Below are positions 61,169-64,000 of a stretch of 64,000 nucleotides of DNA, piece by piece; within the stretch, counting starts at the first letter, position 1, and every line of letters starts with the position of its first letter. Below the pieces are notes generated by a model that ran no database searches, was not told the DNA's origin, and was given only the letters and a program-made list of their open reading frames with translations. Source of the DNA: Promethearchaeota archaeon (lineage in GTDB: Archaea > Asgardarchaeota > Lokiarchaeia > Sigyniarchaeales > Promethearchaeaceae); contig JAFGBS010000028.1 of assembly GCA_016933055.1 (NCBI GenBank), forward strand, positions 290,018 to 354,017, given 5' to 3'. The translations under genes were made by a program, and so were the position numbers.

Positions 61169-62103
61169 GTTGATCCTTTATTATTCGAAAATTCATCTAA
61201 TATATTATTTACGGCACAATCAACAGCTCTAGTAATACTTTCTTGGGTATATCCTCCAATATGAGGTGTACAAATGCAACGTTCATGCTGAATCAAAGCA
61301 TCTATTTTTGGAGGTTCGGTTTGGTATACATCTGTAGCGTAACACATTAGGGTTTCTGAATTTAACGCATCTAAAATTTCTTGCGCATCTACAACTCCCG
61401 CTCTAGCCGTATTTACCAAAATCACACCTGATTTCATAGAATTAAGTTGATTTTGGCCAATTACGGGGTTTTGAGAGGGAGGACAATGTAAGGTAATAAT
61501 ATCAGATTTAGAAATTAAATCCTCTAACGTGCAATATTGAAATCGATTTGATGGGTGAAATAGTTCATCAGGACATAAATCATAAGCTAAAACAATCATT
61601 CCGATTCCTAACGCCATAGTTGCAACATGTTTCCCAATATTTCCACAGCCAATTATGCCTAGAGTTTTATCTCTTAATTCAAATGCTGTTTTTCTATTCC
61701 ACTTCCCCATTTTAATGTTTCTATCTGAGAGGGGAATTGAACGTACCGCTGCAAATATCAAAGCAATGGCGAGTTCCGCAACTCCTCGCGAATTTTCACC
61801 GGGAGTTGTTTTAATGATGATCCCCAGTTCTTTGGCTGCATCTAGATCAATATTCTCGACTCCAACTCCATTCCTACTAATTATTCTTAGTTTAGGAGCA
61901 TTCTCCATTATTTTACGTGAAATTTTCTCAGCTCCGGCTAAGTAAGCTACACAATCAGGTATAATAGACATTTGCTGTGAAACAGTAGGTTGCTCTCCAC
62001 TAGGGGCATAAATCAAATCGAAACCCGCATCTTCCAACTTTTTCAATACTGTGGGTTTGTTTTTTGTGATAGAACGGGGAGTAATATAGATTTTTCCTCG
62101 CAT
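61165..62103 (-). CDS. D-2-hydroxyacid dehydrogenase
   Basis: 312 residues of the D-isomer-specific 2-hydroxyacid dehydrogenase family. The NAD motif is GIIGCGNIGKHVA. The catalytic trio lies in NTARAGVV (Arg), TEPPKI (Glu) and CTPHIGGY (His). It resembles phosphoglycerate dehydrogenase but lacks the ACT domain. In this operon it probably reduces or oxidises a 2-keto/2-hydroxy sugar acid. Confidence 0.9.
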   Translation of the reverse strand: MRGKIYITPRSITKNKPTVLKKLEDAGFDLIYAPSGEQPTVSQQMSIIPDCVAYLAGAEKISRKIMENAPKLRIISRNGVGVENIDLDAAKELGIIIKTTPGENSRGVAELAIALIFAAVRSIPLSDRNIKMGKWNRKTAFELRDKTLGIIGCGNIGKHVATMALGIGMIVLAYDLCPDELFHPSNRFQYCTLEDLISKSDIITLHCPPSQNPVIGQNQLNSMKSGVILVNTARAGVVDAQEILDALNSETLMCYATDVYQTEPPKIDALIQHERCICTPHIGGYTQESITRAVDCAVNNILDEFSNNKGST

Positions 62104-62130
62104 TACTTATCCTCTTGATTAATATCTATT

Positions 62131-62727
62131 TTATCTATTCCAATTTGGATTATCAATTACCTTAGGTTTTCCGTCTTGCTCCACAATTAGTTTGCGAAAT
62201 CCTTTAGTTTCAATTGTTTTATAATCATGCCCTGCATCTGCCCGAAACGCAAAAAAGCTTATTAGCGGTCCAGAAGAAGAAGTGTTAATGCTCCGATGAG
62301 CATAATTTGGAGGAACATATACTGCAATCCCAGGGCTAAATTTTTGTATTTCAACATTTCCCATTGGATTTTCCATAAGCAACATTCCATGTCCCTTTAT
62401 GCAATAATAAACTTCAGCTGTTGCTAATTTTTGATGAAAATGTCCTTTGGTCATGAAATACTCATTACCCACTTTTCCTGGATATAAGATAGTAGTCCCA
62501 TATGCAAGATGATGGGGGGTTTTCGGGATTCCAAGTTCATAAAATTCATATATTAGAGAATCCTGCTGATCTAACATAATCTCGTATGCATCTTTATCGC
62601 TATACATGCCTTTCATATCAGATAGCATTCTTTTTTTTGAATGAACTTCAGGAGATAATCCCGTAACCAAATCAAAAAATAATGCAGTTGATTTTTTTAT
62701 AGGTATGTCATTAGATTTTCTTTTCAT
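62131..62727 (-). CDS. Cupin-type glucose-6-phosphate isomerase
   Basis: 198 residues, archaeal cPGI type. Metal ligands H96, H98, E105 and H144 are visible in GHFHQKLATAEVYY and NYAHRSIN. TTILYPGKVGNEY is the typical phosphate-binding region. It interconverts glucose-6-phosphate and fructose-6-phosphate, or a related sugar phosphate. The start abuts the stop of the upstream gene with no gap. Confidence 0.85.
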   Translation of the reverse strand: MKRKSNDIPIKKSTALFFDLVTGLSPEVHSKKRMLSDMKGMYSDKDAYEIMLDQQDSLIYEFYELGIPKTPHHLAYGTTILYPGKVGNEYFMTKGHFHQKLATAEVYYCIKGHGMLLMENPMGNVEIQKFSPGIAVYVPPNYAHRSINTSSSGPLISFFAFRADAGHDYKTIETKGFRKLIVEQDGKPKVIDNPNWNR

Positions 62728-63681
62728 TTATCTTACCTCTGCTGCAATTTGTGAGATTGCATCGAATTTTGGACCGCTAGTAGGTATGATGATGTGAAAT
62801 ACCTCTGCGATAACTCTTGTCCATCCATGAAGAAAATAAATCCAACCATCCTCAATGTGAAGATTTTTTTCTTCTTTTTGTTTTCGTGCCTGCACCAGAA
62901 AATACAGATCTCCACGATAATTAAAATCCCATACCATACCTAGTTCAGGAAAATCTACACTATCCGTAAGGGGCGAACCAGGATAATCTTTTCCAAGTCC
63001 CGTTCCATTAATCACTAGTGAATGAGGTTTAAGGTTATTTACGATTCTATCATTGTGCTGGAATGTTGGACAATAATTGTATGTAATTTTTATACCTGGA
63101 TTTATAAAAGAGTGAATTTTTTTCATATGCTCTAATCGCGGCTTGCTTCGATTCGTTACGTGTATCTTAGATGGCCAGTTTGTTTTTTCAAGATTTTCCA
63201 TAAGATAACATGATAAAGCCAGTGAGGCACCACCCGCTCCTAAGATACATATTTCTCCACCAGTATTCTCCCAATGATTAGTATGAATAAATGATTCATA
63301 CGAAAGTCCGGCGGTAATTGGATCTTTAGCATGTGCCCATAATTTTTGGTCCCGTTTTGAAATACAGCTGGTTTCTCCTAAAAGATCTGCATATGAATCT
63401 ACTTTATCGAAAAGATCCCGTGCTGCAGTAAATAGATCTATTTTATGAGATGTGATTAATGCACCTAAAGAGAATCTATCCCTTTTAAGGAAATTTACTA
63501 CTTCGCGATAAATTTTTGGATCGTCATGAATTTTACAATCAATTCCTACAAAAAGAGTTCCTCCAATTCCCAAATATTCAGCCCACCGAGGGAACACACG
63601 GTTGATGGAGGATTTACCCGTTGAGACCCCAATATAGTAAAAAGTTGGCTCTTTTGCGGGTTTATAATGAAATTCTGACAT
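62728..63681 (-). CDS. Shikimate/quinate dehydrogenase-like oxidoreductase
   Basis: 317 residues. K80 in ALITSHKIDLF corresponds to the catalytic lysine of shikimate dehydrogenase, D120 in AKDPITAG to its Asp, and ILGAGGASLAL is the NAD(P)-binding motif. The C-terminal region has LVINGTGLGKD, also typical. The operon is otherwise devoted to sugar acids, so it may oxidise a cyclic polyol or sugar instead of shikimate. It is the first gene of the five-gene operon. Confidence 0.75.
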   Translation of the reverse strand: MSEFHYKPAKEPTFYYIGVSTGKSSINRVFPRWAEYLGIGGTLFVGIDCKIHDDPKIYREVVNFLKRDRFSLGALITSHKIDLFTAARDLFDKVDSYADLLGETSCISKRDQKLWAHAKDPITAGLSYESFIHTNHWENTGGEICILGAGGASLALSCYLMENLEKTNWPSKIHVTNRSKPRLEHMKKIHSFINPGIKITYNYCPTFQHNDRIVNNLKPHSLVINGTGLGKDYPGSPLTDSVDFPELGMVWDFNYRGDLYFLVQARKQKEEKNLHIEDGWIYFLHGWTRVIAEVFHIIIPTSGPKFDAISQIAAEVR

Positions 63682-63806
63682 GAGTTCTTTAACTCACTAA
63701 TCTATAAAAGAGAAAGGAGATCGTTGATACAAAAAGATTGCTAATTTCCATTATGTGAAAAATAGTTAGAAAAAAATTAAAAAATTGAGATAGATTTTCG
63801 AATTTC

Positions 63807-63998
63807 TCAGTTCTCTTTGGGTTCTTCTGGGGATTCTGGAGGTAGTTCGGGTTCTTCCTCTTCTTCTTCCAGTTCAGGCTCCGGTTCCTCTTCCACTATT
63901 TCTTCTTCCACTACTTCCTCTTCTTCTTCCAGTTCTGGTTCAGGCTCCTCTTCCACTATTTCTTCTTCAATAACTTCTTCCTCTTCTTCTTCCAGTTC
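63807..63998 (-). repeat. 60/63-bp tandem repeat in Glu-rich coding region
   Basis: Two nearly complete coding units and a third partial unit, of 63, 60 and fewer bases, show the same order of blocks: ELEEE, VIEEE or VVEEE, IVEEEPEP. Copies differ mostly in synonymous or conservative positions, suggesting slippage or unequal exchange. Confidence 0.6.
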
Positions 63999-64000
63999 TG
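63807..64000 (-). CDS. Glu-rich repeat protein, C-terminal part (partial)
   Basis: On the minus strand a frame without a start runs from the window edge to TGA at 63807-63809, 64 codons long. It reads as near-identical 20- to 21-residue units, ELEEEEEEVIEEEIVEEEPE with small changes, and ends ELPPESPEEPKEN. The acidity is extreme. The protein beyond the edge may be a membrane or scaffold protein with this tail. Confidence 0.7.
   Translation of the reverse strand, partial: ELEEEEEEVIEEEIVEEEPEPELEEEEEVVEEEIVEEEPEPELEEEEEEPELPPESPEEPKEN

Noticed and set aside
1..64000. CRISPR arrays, insertion sequences, integrase sites, rRNA or replication origin
   Set aside because: I looked for regularly spaced repeats, transposase motifs, T-loop sequences and repeated origin boxes and saw none.

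Overview
The window is AT-rich, gene-dense DNA with short, mostly leaderless or weakly led genes, T-rich gene ends and no tRNA, rRNA, CRISPR array or insertion sequence that I can recognise. Gene content points to an archaeon, most likely an Asgard (Lokiarchaeia-like) lineage. It carries a Ras/Arf-like but P-loop-degenerate GTPase, a tandem Roadblock/LC7-like protein, several zinc-ribbon membrane proteins, a secreted protein with an IPGF-type C-terminal sorting signal, a cupin-type phosphoglucose isomerase and an archaeal HerA-like ATPase. These sit beside many genes shared with bacteria, such as sulfatases, a GPH symporter, a hybrid histidine kinase, a GlcD/GlcF pair and AMP-forming acyl-CoA synthetase. 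The lineage assignment is inference; no ribosomal marker is present.

Layout. 0-8 kb: MFS transporter, AIF-like flavoprotein, M24 peptidase, GH29 fucosidase, a secreted and membrane-anchored GH16-like protein, and a second MFS pump with an operator-like repeat cluster over its promoter. 9-14 kb: HerA/DUF853 ATPase and, convergent to it, a two-gene FAD plus Fe-S oxidoreductase operon (GlcD/GlcF type). 14-19 kb: operon of an internally repeated 'WP' membrane protein, an acyl-CoA synthetase and a KAS III-like enzyme, with an alpha/beta hydrolase facing it. 19-26 kb: surface protein, two zinc-ribbon membrane proteins, a DUF123 GIY-YIG protein and a membrane-anchored clan GH-D glycosidase. 26-37 kb: CoA-transferase/GNAT fusion, HD hydrolase, GPH symporter, two cytosolic sulfatases, an L-fucose-isomerase-like protein and an M42 peptidase. 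37-44 kb: DUF3795, VOC, QueC, ATP-grasp ligase, GNAT, hybrid histidine kinase and NosD-like beta-helix. 44-56 kb: methyltransferase, degenerate GTPase, SUKH protein, saccharopine-dehydrogenase-like protein, transglutaminase-like protein, Roadblock-like protein with a small zinc-ribbon partner, membrane protein, aldehyde dehydrogenase, DUF2156 protein and two more zinc-ribbon paralogues. 56-64 kb: DUF2804, a HEPN/nucleotidyltransferase pair in which the nucleotidyltransferase frame is broken by an in-frame TAG, a thioesterase with a coupled 44-residue upstream gene, a TPR protein, and a tight five-gene sugar-acid operon ending in KDPG aldolase. The C-terminal end of a Glu-rich repeat protein runs off the right edge.

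Functional themes. (1) Use of sulfated, fucose-containing glycans: GH29, GH16-like and GH-D-like hydrolases, two sulfatases, a GPH symporter, a fucose-isomerase-like enzyme and an Entner-Doudoroff-like operon could together import, desulfate and catabolise algal-type sugars. (2) Fatty acyl or other acyl-CoA metabolism: synthetase plus KAS III-like enzyme plus repeat membrane protein, CoA-transferase fusion, thioesterase, aldehyde dehydrogenase. (3) An Asgard-style signalling block with Roadblock-like, pseudo-GTPase, SUKH and small zinc-ribbon proteins. Several long spacers hold GC-richer inverted-repeat elements that look like structured RNAs or intergenic palindromic repeats, and others hold what read as decayed small membrane-protein genes.
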